Source of the DNA: Forficula auricularia
Taxonomy: Eukaryota; Arthropoda; Insecta; Dermaptera; Forficulidae
Assembly: GCA_024734495.1 (NCBI GenBank)
Contig: JALMQS010000615.1
Location: 341,173 to 405,172, forward strand
DNA length: 64,000 nt
Direction: 5' to 3'
The notes beneath the pieces are model-generated. The model saw only the letters and a program-made list of their open reading frames with translations. It did no database searches and had not been told where the DNA came from. Within the stretch, counting starts at the first letter, position 1, and each line of letters starts with the position of its first letter. The position numbers were made by a program, and so were the translations under genes. Positions 1 to 10,345 of this stretch are shown in pieces.

Positions 1-198
1 AATTAAATATTTTATCAATATGGCAATAATATAAATACCAATATATGTATATAATTACCTATATATATATATATATATATATATATGGTACATGAAAAAA
101 GAATACATTGATAAAATCGATACTTTTCCTTTCGTTTTATATAATTAGATTTTCAAATAAAATTTCTTAATTATTCTAAAATTTGGTCTATTGTTATA
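1..198. other. AT-rich DNA with (TA)n, no gene
   Basis: No open frame or element end is visible. Positions 58-86 are a TA microsatellite. Confidence 0.6.
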
Positions 199-372
199 TC
201 TACTCTTATTAAACAAGCAAAAATTGTTTTTATATATATTTATTTATATATATATTTGTATATTGGTTCTATTTTGAAAACGACTCTACCGATTTTGATG
301 AAACAAATTCTATTAACAATTTTTGAGGATGAGAAAACGATCTGACAAAATTAATCTAGACAAATATATATA
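199..372 (+). mobile_element. Helitron 5' fragment
   Basis: The segment begins A|TCTACTCTTATTAAAC and continues with the phrase found at all other Helitron 5' ends here (CGATTTTGATGAAAC, then GAGGATGAGAAA). Helitrons start with TC next to a target A. No 3' hairpin follows, so this is a truncated copy. Close relatives lie at 16299, 17664, 26159 and (minus) 51653. Confidence 0.65.
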
Positions 373-549
373 GTATTATTAAATTATTGTTGTAAATATT
401 ATTTTGAAAATATTTCTTTGTTAATTGTCATTATTGCCATACCATTGTTGTTTTGTTTTTCTTTAATATTAATATTGTTACAGTTGCTAAATATTCTATT
501 ATATTACTGTATATTAGGCATTTAGCGGTTGAAAATAAATAAATATTCG
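370..549. repeat. Dispersed repeat, copy without the PLE insertion
   Basis: This stretch matches 7918-8027 joined to 9023-9089. It runs through TTGTTAATTGTCATTATTGC and TTAGGCATTTAGC without interruption. It therefore shows the unoccupied state of the site that carries a Penelope-like element at 8028-9010. Confidence 0.7.
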
Positions 550-589
550 TTAAATTGAAAGTTTTTGTGCCGAGGTTAGCAGAATTTTT

Positions 590-737
590 ATTTATTGAAG
601 GAGACAATAAAAGAGTGTGTCTTCTGCTGGAATTATAAATTTTATTTATTTATAACGAAACTATAGTCTCGTTATAAATAAATAAAATTTATAATTCCAG
701 CAGAAGACACACTCTTTTATTGTCTCCTTCAATAAAT
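590..737. repeat. 148-bp near-perfect palindrome, PLE terminus type
   Basis: The two arms mirror each other around CTATAG at 661-666. The centre reads CGAAACTATAGTCTCG, which is the 3' half (GAAAC-loop-GTC) of the hammerhead motif in the PLE ends elsewhere in the window, but the CTGATGA half is absent. The outer part (CTTCTGCTGGAATT) parallels the CCTCTGCTTGATGC of the PLE termini. It is probably a head-to-head remnant of PLE ends. Confidence 0.65.
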
Positions 738-1372
738 ATTGTGTTTTCCGTTTTGTTCAAGCGCCCAGTTGTAATTGTAATTGTAATTGTAGGCCTTGCG
801 TTTGCCTGTTTCCCATTTTGACTCGTTTGTTTTCCCATCTGTTTGTTTGTTTGTTTGAAACCAACCAACATTTTTTTGCCCTTATGCATGCTTGAACCTT
901 AGTTTCAATTTCGAAATTTCCCTTTTCCCCTTCCTTCATTTTCTTTTCCACTTAAAGATCGAATAAGGGGAGGGTTGGGGGGGGGTGTAGCCTATTGAAA
1001 TTTTTTAATCAAACTTATAACTAATGTTTGTTGAAAGAAATCTAGTTGAAAGTGTTTGATTAACTTTCCGAGGGAGAGAGGGGAGGGGGCAAGAAAACTT
1101 ATTTAATCAATTTTTAGCCCCCTCCCCACACTCTCACCCCCTCACCCCTCCAGTATCAATAATCCATTTCCGTTTTATCTTTAAATGTTTGCAATGTTAC
1201 CAAAAAGTGAAAAGAAAAAAAGGATTATTATTAAATCTGATTAACAAATTCCCTCCCACCTATTTGGTATTTTTCGACCAGTTGCGAACCCACCTGGATT
1301 CCTGATGGAAAGATCGAGGAAGCCGCCGCCCGAATCTTGGTCAAATTATTTATTTATTTTATTTGTTTAATC
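738..1372. other. Intergenic DNA with purine/pyrimidine runs
   Basis: No gene is recognised. There is a short (TAATTG) repeat near 766-790 and G- or C-rich tracts at 966-988, 1070-1090 and 1120-1150. Confidence 0.5.
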
Positions 1373-1947
1373 TTAACAATCTACAAGAACCGCCTTCTTG
1401 ATTTTAACAATGTCGATTCTATATATATCCCTAATATCTCATTTTTTTGATTTGTCTTTTCACCCAATTTAAAATTAAAAATATTCATTAATATCGAATT
1501 ATAATAATTATTTATTTTATAATTTAATTAGGAGTCTCATTTGACTAGTACCTATGTAAATAAAGAAACCGTAATAATCTATACTTAACAGGGTCACCGA
1601 CTAGTTGATAATATTTGGCTAATTTGAGAATCGATTCCCGTATGGAAATAAATAGATTTTCGAAATATGTTTTTTATATATTTGTTGAAAATAAATTAAA
1701 AATATAAAATTTTTGTGTTAAATTTATATAAAATTTATGCCTTCTATATATTCTTAAAATAAAATTATTTTTATGTTGCTCTAGTATAAATTTTATATAA
1801 ATTTAACACAAAATTTTTATATTTTTAATATATTTTCAACAAATATATAAAAAACATATTTAGAAAATCTATTTATTTCCATACGGGTTTTAAGGACTAA
1901 ATAAAAAGAATTCTGACAAGTGAAGCAAAGAATAGAGAATGAAGTGT

Positions 1948-1996
<49 letters not shown>

Positions 1997-2000
1997 AATA
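1373..2000. repeat. Dispersed repeat, copy 1 (paralogue at 5035-5430)
   Basis: It starts AACAATCTACAAGAACCGCC and matches 5038 onward through TAATATCGAATTAT and the end phrase CCTGACAAGTGAAGCAA. This copy is interrupted by the fold-back element at 1637-1887; the paralogue shows the uninterrupted sequence near 5335-5350. Confidence 0.65.
1637..1887. mobile_element. Fold-back MITE with CCCGTATGG ends
   Basis: The left end CCCGTATGGAAATAAATAG is mirrored by CTATTTATTTCCATACGGG at the right. The arms are about 100 bp long around a short AT-rich centre. Comparison with the paralogous repeat at 5335-5350 shows it as an insertion. There is no coding capacity and the superfamily is undetermined. Confidence 0.7.
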
Positions 2001-2014
2001 ACCCCAACGAGGCT

Positions 2015-2046
<32 letters not shown>
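1955..2046. repeat. (GT)n and (ATT)n microsatellites
   Basis: A run of about 20 GT units lies near 1952-1995, followed by an ATT run near 2022-2046. The open frames crossing this region owe their length to these repeats. Confidence 0.85.
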
Positions 2047-2047
<1 letters not shown>

Positions 2048-2464
2048 TGTTGCGTTTGGACCCTTGGGATCACGCAAAGCAAAGTTTCTTTCTGGTTGGA
2101 CCTTACGCGTACACGCCTCTATCTTTTTCCGGAACGTGTTATCGAGTTTCATGGTCAGGCTATGTAATTTTTCCTGGCCGGATGAGTGTGTTGATGTTAA
2201 AGGTGCACCAGGTATGTATGGATTTTTGGCGTTATTCTTCCATTGTTTCTTCCTTGACTTCGTTCGTGATGGTCCGGGTCCCCCAGAATCTGAATGCCCG
2301 GTTGCCACTCGAGAGTGGGTGGATTGGTTACCACCTGTGGTAATCTTGTTTTTGCCTCTCACGATTCATGGTTGCTTGTTACGAACTTTTGTCATGCGCA
2401 TGTCGTGTAGAACCAGAGATTGTCAGTTTCTGGAGCCGATGGGCCGGTTTTTTATTATTTTCAA
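2047..2464. other. Higher-GC unassigned block
   Basis: Composition is more balanced than in the surroundings and frames stay open on both strands. I recognise no protein. A good donor-like CACCAG|GTATGT lies near 2208-2219 on the plus strand, but no matching acceptor and frame convinced me. It could be a degraded repeat or an unrecognised exon. Confidence 0.3.
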
Positions 2465-2575
2465 ATAAATTCACTTTGCTTCTTGCTGGGATCGAACTGT
2501 TGAAGTCTAGGTTGATGTTCTCCTAATCGGATTAGAAAAGTTGGTGATTTAACCGATTGCGCTACTGACCCCTTT
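2465..2575 (-). repeat. tRNA-like element
   Basis: Read on the minus strand it begins GGGGTCAGTAGCGCAATCGG (box A-like) and carries GTTCGATCCCAGC (box B-like) about 60 nt later. The segment between the boxes is longer than in a standard tRNA. It resembles the element at 24537-24631. It is more likely a tRNA-derived SINE head or tRNA relic than a functional tRNA. Confidence 0.5.
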
Positions 2576-2885
2576 TATTTATTTATTTATTATAATTATT
2601 ATTATTTTTGTTCAAAATTGGCACTAATTTTTCACCCTAATCACGTGACTACATCCACTCGTGGCACTAGGCACCTATGGGTCACTTTTACAACTTCACC
2701 CCCCCCCCTCCCACCACTCTTTCACTCAAGGCCTTGCCAGTCCTCTCTAAAAGCCATCCTTATTCAAATACCCTTCAGAGAGTAAAGATATCTCTAAGTT
2801 TTATTGCACGCACACTCACTTTAAACATGTAATAGAATTATTCTCTGGAGGTGTGTTATAAGCTATATTGTGTGAGCCTAAGGTA
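2576..2885. other. Simple-sequence-rich spacer, no gene
   Basis: ATTT repeats at 2573-2600 and a C-run near 2699-2710. No element end or exon is recognised. Confidence 0.5.
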
Positions 2886-3365
2886 ATAGTCCAAGAGCCC
2901 ATGACCCACCTTTCCTGAAGTGTTTGATTCAAGCAGATATTTCACCTAGAGGTACCAATAGTATAGATGAGTAGGGAATCGGCTGTTTTCCTGATCTACC
3001 TGGGTACTACTGCTACTGCGAATATGAGAAAGTTGTAAAAAAATGTGCTTTTTTTTAAATAAAAAAAATTCAACTTTAGGGTTGTCTGGCTCAGTGTTAC
3101 CCCCCCCCCTAAAAGTGTCTGGCTTAGTTAAATTTTTATTTAAAATCAACTTAACTGTCGAATAGTATTTGTTTGAATTTGAATCAAACACTTTTTTTTG
3201 GCGAACATTTTTTTACAACTTTCTCCTATGTGCAGTAGCAGCAGTACCCAGGTAGGTCAGGAAAACAGCCGATTTCCTACTCATCCATACTATTAATACC
3301 TCTAGGTGAAATATCTACTTGAATCAAACACTTCATGAAAAATGGGTCATGGGCTCTCCGACTAT
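2886..3365. mobile_element. 480-bp fold-back element, ATAGTC ends
   Basis: The left arm (ATAGTCCAAGAGCCCATGAC) is mirrored at the right end (GTCATGGGCTCTCCGACTAT). Matching internal blocks include CTGGGTACTACTGCTACTGC and its inverse. The arms run about 170 bp. There is no transposase and the family is unknown. Confidence 0.7.
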
Positions 3366-5034
3366 AAGAATAATCTGATAATTGAAAATTATTTTGCCCA
3401 TGAGGTTGGTTTGGGGGATATAAGTGGGCTGGTTAAGCCATTTGTCATCTAAATTGGAGTTAGTGGCGAAATAGGAGGCTAGTGATTCAGCTTTTTCAGT
3501 AGGGGTCGTGGCCACTGAACGATTTGGGTGGAAGAGGGGCGGAAGTGAGAGAGACGCGAAATTTGCTTTGTGTAAAGAGAAAAAGGCCCGTTTTCCATTT
3601 GGGCAAGATGCGAGACGGTCAGCTATCTTCTGATCGAATGATTTTTTTACCTCAGAGATAATTTTTTTGCATGAGCTTCGCGAATTGGTAAATGCAATTT
3701 GGTCCCATTCTAGACGTGAAAGTTGCCATTTCTGAAAAGATTTGTTTTTTTTTCACGGACGGCATCTCCACATTGTTTACCAAACCATCCTATGTATGTT
3801 CATTTCGTTAATTATTTTCTCTTTTTATCCTAACGTTGTTTCAATAACAAATCGCTAATATACGCTTAGCAAAATATATGTTTTAATCGCCCAATCGATT
3901 GACGACACACAAAACTTATACACTCATTTGCCCTAATCCACATGCGGAAATAATCTAAGGTTTTTACACTACCCAATCGCTAAGCCACGCTTAGCAAAAT
4001 ATCTATTTAATCGCCAATCTATGTATTCGCGACACACAAACAAACACTTTCCTTTGACTTAACATGCGGCAAGAAACACAACCCTTCTTTTCTGGATAAC
4101 TGAATTCAGAAAAGGCAACTCCAGGGCATTTGGCGCTCCATACAGCCCACACAGTGCATTCAATTTGCGCCGGGAACAATAGGAAGGCTCCAATAACCTT
4201 GCAATGATACAAACGCCTACCCCTGATTAATAGGCAACCGAGTTGCCATTTGTTTCTATTTTTTATTTCAGAGCAGATTTGGTTTCTTGCTGTTGGCGGC
4301 CTGCGTACCTTGCTTGAGTCGTAGCTAACTTCAGTTGCGCGGCCCAGAGGAGAATTGCCACACAGACGAGGCGATTCATTCTGCTTTGAGATTCGGCCTT
4401 GGGCATTCGATTCAGCTCTATAACTTAAATCTGCTTTGCGACAAATTCTCTCTCAAGTTTTTTTATTACATACACACTACTATAACCCTGCTCTAATCGC
4501 AGAGATTCATTGTCTTAATTTATTATATAAATTCTTTTTTTACCATCAAGTTTTTCTTGTAACCAACAACTATATATTTATATATTCCTTTCTTTATTAT
4601 AAATAAATAGTTTTTTTTATATTTTTTATTATTTTTTATGAGTGCTAACCATTACACCTGCCCTTGTCCCATAAGGGGGCCCTACCAAAATCGAGCTAGG
4701 GCGCTTAAATCGTTATAACCTACACTATCCCAAATACTATCCTTCTTATCACATCACTACACCTTTTATCAAAACCTTTCCCTTGTTGATTACTAAATAA
4801 ATTTCATATAAACGTTAATTGTTGTCTTTTTGTTTCATACGCTTCTGAAGAGAACTTCCTTTGCCCTCCCATCCATTTTCTTTACAGGATATTAAATATT
4901 AACTAGATAATCAAGCCAGCGCACTATCGAAACACATTTTTAAAATCATAAAGTTAAACTCAGCAGCCTTTGAGGATTTACGCCCCTTATAAACCAAAAG
5001 GCGCGATAACTTACAAACAATTTTATTCTTTAAA
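3366..5034. other. Long stretch without recognised gene
   Basis: Only short, unconvincing frames. A local duplication is visible: CGCTTAGCAAAATAT followed by TTTAATCGCC occurs at about 3863 and again at about 3976, each ending in CGACACACAAA. Positions 4040-4440 are somewhat richer in GC, with no recognisable motif. Confidence 0.45.
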
Positions 5035-5430
5035 TTTAACAATCTACGAGAACCGCCTGCTTTGATTTTAACAATGTCAATTCCATTATATATAAACTTA
5101 TATATATATCCCAAATATATCATTTTTCCTTTTGTCATTTCCAACTTAAAATTCAAAAAATAATCTATAATATCGAATTATGATTGAATAATTTTACATT
5201 TTAATTAATTTTATAATTTCATTAGAACGTTCATTGGACTACTACCATATATATGTATGTAAATAAGCGCATGAGATCGGAATACATAGTCCGATCCTTG
5301 ACAGAGAGCTCGTTGATTTTATTTTGCTGATTCGACAATCAATAAGGATCAAATAAAAAGAATCCTGACAAGTGAAGCAATAGAAATGAATAGAGAATGA
5401 AGGATTGTACGTGTGTGTGTTGGTGACCTG
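5035..5430. repeat. Dispersed repeat, copy 2 (paralogue at 1373-2000)
   Basis: Matches copy 1 from AACAATCTACGAGAACCGCC to TGACAAGTGAAGCAA. It lacks the 1637-1887 fold-back element and so shows the empty site. Confidence 0.65.
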
Positions 5431-6099
5431 ACCCAGCCTCTTCAACCCCCTCCCTAAGCTATTTTAGAGCTTTTAAAAGCGAAATTCTCTTTTTGTCTTC
5501 CACCCCCGCAATTTATTGTTCTTGTCTAACCATTTATCTTTATTTGATTTCATCTTCTTCTTCTTCTTTCCGGTATGGATCGTTTTCTAACTCGATTTCG
5601 TTAAAAGCAACAAAAGAGGCTCATAAAAACAGCAACAATAATACCACACACACAGACAGGTGGATGGGAAAGTAAAATTAATCAGAAACAATTTAGATAA
5701 CGAAAACAACAATAAAATTCAACTCAGCCCTTTTTATTTTACCGGGATTTGCTTAAAACCAGAAAGGCGTTAAGGAAACGGAAAGAGAGAGATTTCAAAA
5801 AGGGTCTAGCGAGAGTGTATAGGTACCATACAATTATTGTGGGATAATCGACCTATTGAGAGAACCTGGGGGTGAACTCGAATGTCGACACTAGCGCCCA
5901 TGGTGGAGAAATTTTTAATTTACTGAATGAGTCCATTACAATCTCTCGATAAAAGCAATCTCAGAGAAGTTATTAGGGGAGGACAAATTAAATGAATGAT
6001 AAATTGTCTTACGTTACATTTTTAATATGTTATTATAGTGTTATTATACATTTGCATGTAAATTTTGAATTTAACAATATTACTAATAAATATAAAAAA
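5431..6099. other. No recognised gene
   Basis: AT-rich sequence with a TCT run near 5550. Nothing diagnostic was seen. Confidence 0.4.
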
Positions 6100-6201
6100 A
6101 ACTTCAAAAATCAGGTCCATTTAAAACTGTTATATGCGGCCTTCCTGGGAAATGGACATTATCAATATGGCCTTTAAAACGAAAAAGGTTTCCCACCCCT
6201 G
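6100..6201. mobile_element. hAT-type terminal fragment
   Basis: The segment ends AAAGGTTTCCCACCCCTG, the form of a hAT-type terminal inverted repeat, and is followed by GCCTAGAC. That octamer is also the target duplication of the hAT element at 19172-20663. No left end is visible, so this is a partial copy. Confidence 0.45.
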
Positions 6202-6358
6202 GCCTAGACGATCAATAATATTGTCAATTGAACAACCCCTTGCATTTCATATTAAATAATAATAGAGTTGCAGTTTTGTACAAAATACTGACCCTAGTCT
6301 ATAAGTAAACTACTGTATTATTATATTGTACTTATTGTGTGAAAGTTTACGCTTATAA

Positions 6359-7450
6359 GGGGGGAAAATTCGCTCAATTATTATCAATTTATGTAAAAAG
6401 GGAAAATCAAACGCGGAAATTGGCGATCTAGTTAATTTATCAAAGTTTACTGTCAGAAATATTATTCGAGTTTATAAAACAACGGGTACAATAGCTACAA
6501 AACCTCGGTATGCGTCGAAATCCAAAATATTAGATGCTGATAGACGGGCATTGAAGAAGATTATTCGAAAAAACAGGCGTTCGAACTATGGTGAATTATC
6601 TGTTCTTTGGAGCGATGCTGTGGGGCGAAGTGTTTCAAGATCCACCTGCCATAGAGAAGCCCTTAAGTTAGGTTTTAAAACTTACAAGGTAATTTTATTG
6701 CAACTTATTCCAAATTTTTTTTTTTTTGTAATTTTACTAATTTTTTTTTAGGCGAAAGAAAAGCCACTCTTGACATTAAAACAAAAGAAAAACCGGCTTA
6801 AATGGGCTAAAAGTCACATTAATTGGACGAGTGATGAATGGAATAGTGTCCATTGGAGTGATGAGTCTCGTTTTGAAGTTTGTGTTGGGGACAATCGAAG
6901 CAGAGTTATTCGTCAGAAAAATGAAGCTTTCAATTCAGATTGTTTAAAAAAGAAAGTAAAATTTCCTGCTTCAGTTATGGTATGGGGTTCAATGTCTGCT
7001 AGAGGTGTTGGAAAACTTCACTTCATTGATGGAATTGTAAACACCAATAAATATTTAGAGATTTTAAAAAATCGTTACTGTCCAACAATGGCAGATGCAT
7101 TGCAGAATAATAATTTTGTGTTCCAACAAGACGGGACGGCCTGCCATACATCAAGAAAATCTTTAAAATGGCTTTCTGATCATAATGTTCCACTTTTGGA
7201 GTGGGTGGCAAACAGTCCCGACTTGTCACCAATAGAAACTCTTTGGCACACAATGAAAAAGCTATTACGAATACAACCAGCTAGAAACGTAGTCGAATTA
7301 AAACACAAACTTCAAAATATTTGGGATACTTTCACTCAAGATGAGTGTCAAAACTTAATAAGTACGTTGCCCAAAAGAATTCAAGCCGTAATTAAAAATA
7401 AAGTGCGACGTCACACAGTGGTAAAGGTTGATTTTGTATGTTTTCCTTGA
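6359..7450 (+). CDS. Tc1-like DDE transposase with a putative intron
   Basis: Cut-and-paste transposase of the Tc1/mariner superfamily. Exon 1 (6359-6688) holds a helix-turn-helix region (CKKGKSNAEIGDLVNLSK) for binding the inverted repeats. Exon 2 (6752-7450) holds the catalytic core: VHWSDESRF (first Asp), FQQDGTACHT (second Asp) and NSPDLSPIETLW (Glu), with 34 residues between the last two, so DD34E. The exons are separated by a 63-nt GT...AG interval with a TACTAAT branch-like motif and a T-run; joining gives KTYK|AKEKP, as expected for the family. A stop at 6356 precedes the frame and no clear ATG is visible, so the N-terminus may be lost. No clear terminal repeats were found. No other stop interrupts the frame. 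Confidence 0.85.
6689..6751 (+). other. Putative spliceosomal intron in the transposase gene
   Basis: AAG|GTAATT donor, TACTAAT at 6735-6741, T-tract and TTAG|GCG acceptor. Phase 0. Reading through it hits stops (a TAG at its very end); removing it restores the family alignment. Confidence 0.7.
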
Positions 7451-7917
7451 TTTTAACAATTAAAAAACAATTTTAAGTTAAATGTTACAAAAAAATGTTT
7501 TAAATTGTTTAAAATGTTGTTCCAAATGATAATAAAAATAAATATTTAAATTAAATTTACCGTGAATTAGCATAATTTTATTTAAAAAGAAAAATATTGG
7601 TGGCCCAATTCAGATGGGACTGGGCTCGTATACCTATATATTGAAACATTCTATTCTTATTATTTTTAAAAAGCATTTAACACTTATAGATCTTTTAAGA
7701 GCTACTTTCTTATTTTAAACAGCATTTTTATACAACAGCCCTTGTAAGAGCTACCATTCGTTCTTTTAAGAATCTGAGCAAAGCATATATAATTCTTTTC
7801 CAAGGCTAATCTTTTGTTTCAATATATTTGATACTCTTTTTAATTTTAATTCCAACAGTATTATATTTTTTAAATTGTTGTTGTACTATTATTGTATTGC
7901 ACTATTATATTATTACT
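7451..7917. other. Transposon 3' flank and AT-rich DNA
   Basis: No gene. It probably includes the 3' flank of the Tc1 copy. GGCCCAATTCAGATGGGACT near 7600 stands out in GC but is unassigned. Confidence 0.4.
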
Positions 7918-8125
7918 TTATTGTTAAATTATTATTGTAAATATAATTTTGAAGATTTCACTTTGTTAATTGTCATTATTGCTATACTATTGTTGTTTTG
8001 TTTTTCTTTAGTATTAATATTGTTATACACAAAGAGAAACAAAGAGGTTGTCCTCTGCTTGATGCAAATAAACATACACACATATATATCGAGATGATAT
8101 ATCTGTTATATATATTATTTATTTG

Positions 8126-8170
8126 TTTGAGACTATAGTTTCGAAGACTTGGTCTTCATCATCAGTCTTT
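8126..8170 (-). ncRNA. Hammerhead-ribozyme-like motif (PLE family 1)
   Basis: On the minus strand: CTGATGA, then helix II TGAAGACCAAGTCTTC (GAAGAC/GTCTTC), then GAAAC-TATA-GTC with the minimal 2-bp helix III typical of PLE hammerheads. Cleavage would follow GTC. Confidence 0.7.
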
Positions 8171-8417
8171 TTTAATTAGAAATGTTGGTTTTCATGGAAT
8201 CAATATCGTATGGATATTGAAAATCTGATGTTCCTTCTTCACTGGTGGTCAGCCTAGAACTAAAGACATTCTTTTGGTTCACATTAAAATATAACCATAT
8301 GTTTCCCTTTCTCCTTGTTTTACAAAGAGAAAGGCTGACAATGGAAGATTTTGTTTTTCTTTTTTTCCTTTTTATCTTTTGTTAGCAAACATCTTAAGCA
8401 AATTGCTATTTGATAAT

Positions 8418-8933
8418 TCAATTTGGTAGTTCAAACAAAGTGATTGAATTTCTATTAAATGATTTCAAAATTTCTAACGATTCAATTGCGCTAATTAATT
8501 TTGGATTTCTTTCTCCTTTTATTAATCTAATTCCTGTGCCTTCTGGGAAAGAGTTATTGTTTGAATTTAAATGTTTTGCAAAAGAGTTTTCATTCTTTTT
8601 ATTTTTAAAATCTCTAATATGTTCATTTAATCGAATTTTCAGATTTCTCTCTGTCTTCCCTACATAGATTGCTTCGCAATCTTTGCATTTCAAACTATAA
8701 ACCCCTTCTTTTTCTATATTTGGTAATTTTTCTTTTTTAATTGAACCTAAATCTTTTCCTAGAGTAATTGGAGTTTTGAATACTGTTTTGAACCCTAATT
8801 TTTTCATTTTTTGTATTAATTTTTCCGAAATTTGTCCATAATATGGGAGAACTATCTTAGGATTTTCTTTTTCTTTTTCATTCTTTTGTGAATATATTGA
8901 TTCCATCGATGTGTGTATGTTTATTTGCATCAA
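8418..8933 (-). pseudogene. PLE GIY-YIG endonuclease fragment
   Basis: This 171-codon frame is the C-terminal part of a PLE polyprotein. It carries GVYSLKCKDCEAIYVGKTER, a GIY-YIG signature, then LKIRLNEH with the conserved Arg and a trailing region related to 47100-47473. The apparent N-terminus (MMQINIHT) is read from the terminal repeat and does not belong to the ancestral protein. The RT domain is missing. The C-terminus is shifted out of frame relative to the copy at 46058-47473 (FELPN instead of CLNNQIELSN), so the copy is dead. Confidence 0.85.
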
Positions 8934-9089
8934 GCAGAGGACAACCTCTTTGTTTCTCTTTGTGAATCAACAACTCTGCTACTCTCGGCAAAACAAAAAC
9001 TTTTCAATTAAATATTGTTATAGTTGATAATTATTGTATTATTTTACTCTATATTAGGCATTTAGCCGTTGAAAATAAATAAATATTCG

Positions 9090-10186
9090 GTTCAATATTG
9101 ACGCTCATCTATAGATATTTAATATAATATATGGTATATACTGAAGGGCGCATCAAAATATAAATGCATAAATATTCTCATCAATACACATTCTGGCAAA
9201 AATATTCGTGCTGGTTCTTCAACATTGACAAAAAAAATAATTTTTTTATCAAATCCTTCAATTTATTGATAGGATGCTTCAATACGCTCCCAGACGATCA
9301 ATATATCCATCAATATGGTCCTCCGTCAATATTGAGGCGAATATTGATAATTTTATTGATCGTCTAGGAGACTAAGAGCTGCTTTAATTATTTTTTAATT
9401 ATGCATTGTTGAATTTGTTTATATTTACATATTTTTTCTTTTGTTTATTAATTAATTATTTATTAATCTCTGTTGTAATTATTAAATAATTAAAGGATTT
9501 TAGCTATGCAGGGAAATTGGATATCGACCCTATCAAGTTTTTTTTATTAATACATTATATTATCAAAGTATTAATTTCATTAGGAAACTCGATAGTTTAA
9601 GGTCGACCTAAGTCGGGATCTTTTACTATTAGTGATGGAACTTATACGGCAATCCGTGAGATGGCGTAGGCATACAGAAGAGTCAGTCCGTCTGTCTGTC
9701 CTATCTTTTTCTATTACTTCTATGAATATCCTTTGTTCTGACATAATACAACTCTTATATTGCAACGTGTACATTCTCTTTATTAACTATTTATATTAAA
9801 CATTAAATTACATCTCCTAAACGTGTGTTATATTCATTTATACCAATTCCGCTGGCGTATACTCGCTATCAAGTATTTATTGATTTTATTTTTTATTAAT
9901 TGTTTAGTCAACTATAATTTTAGGCACTGTGACGCTTTGTTGCTGTTTATAGGAGTTATTGAAACTTATAGAACTCATATAAAACAGTACTTACCTACTT
10001 ATAAAGCTAGTTTGCTAGTTGGTTAATTCTTAATTGAAATCAGATAGAGAGAGAGGATGATATTTTGAGAGTAGGAGTATAGAGAGGAATTGACACCATT
10101 TGTACAGCAGGGAGAAGAAAAAGCAGAACTTTAATTCCTGATTGTGCTGCTAGATAGCGCCACTGTTGTTGTTTGCGGGTGCTTAC
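9090..10186. other. AT-rich DNA without recognised gene
   Basis: The motif CAATATTGA recurs in both orientations between 9090 and 9365, suggesting a decayed inverted-repeat element. A TGTC run lies near 9690-9700. No exon of the minus-strand receptor was found here; its TM6-TM7 exon is expected at lower coordinates or outside the window. Confidence 0.4.
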
Positions 10187-10345
10187 CTTTCTCGGGGCTT
10201 GTGTTGGTGGAGCTGACGGTGGTGAAAGCGGTGGTGGTGGTGGTGGTGGTGGCCTCGCTCACCGTTGGCAAAGGACGACCAATCACAGTCACCACTGCGG
10301 CAGCCAGACCCCCAGAAGTACCTGCCGCGCCCGCCACCACGCCGC
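10187..10345 (-). CDS. Amine GPCR (5-HT1-like) exon, third intracellular loop
   Basis: A 159-bp GC-rich exon with acceptor TTTTTCCGTAAG|GCGGCG and donor GAGAAAG|GTAAGC. Both junctions are phase 1, matching the upstream exon at 38991-39173. It encodes 53 residues: a Gly/Ala-rich start, VIGRPLPTVSEA, a run of seven Thr from an ACC repeat, and TVSSTNTSPEKG. Such low-complexity, phosphorylatable Ser/Thr stretches are usual in the long third loop of invertebrate 5-HT1-type receptors, which controls G-protein coupling and desensitisation. Identity rests on phase and on continuity with the TM5 exon; the exon itself has no transmembrane segment. It could be a different alternative exon of the same gene. 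Confidence 0.75.

Larger units (their letters stand above)
8028..9010 (-). mobile_element. Penelope-like element, 5'-truncated, with 12-bp TSD
   Basis: The element is flanked by AATATTGTTATA at 8016-8027 and 9011-9022. Both ends carry the same terminus in inverted orientation (CACAAAGAGAAACAAAGAGG...CTCTGCTTGATGCAAAT). The body encodes only the GIY-YIG end of the PLE protein, on the minus strand. The left terminal region holds a hammerhead-like motif. The paralogous repeat at 370-549 shows the empty site. PLEs are retroelements whose copies often have inverted or tandem terminal segments, which fits. Confidence 0.88.
7918..9089. repeat. Dispersed repeat split by a PLE
   Basis: Positions 7918-8027 and 9023-9089 match the continuous copy at 370-549. 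The split is caused by the PLE at 8028-9010, with the duplicated octamer-plus AATATTGTTATA on each side (8016-8027 and 9011-9022). Confidence 0.7.

Noticed and set aside
2018..2362. Minus-strand frame ending in an Asn run, considered as a further receptor loop exon
   Set aside because: Basic and Ser-rich, but no consistent splice pair and no link in phase to the exon ending at 10187. The Asn run is a microsatellite.
1920..2468. Long frame starting with a Cys-Val run and Leu run
   Set aside because: Its N-terminal half is translated from (GT)n and (ATT)n microsatellites and the rest has no recognisable motif.
9580..9774. Minus-strand frame with TDRRTDSSVC, considered as a transposon ORF
   Set aside because: It results from a TGTC simple repeat, with no conserved motif.
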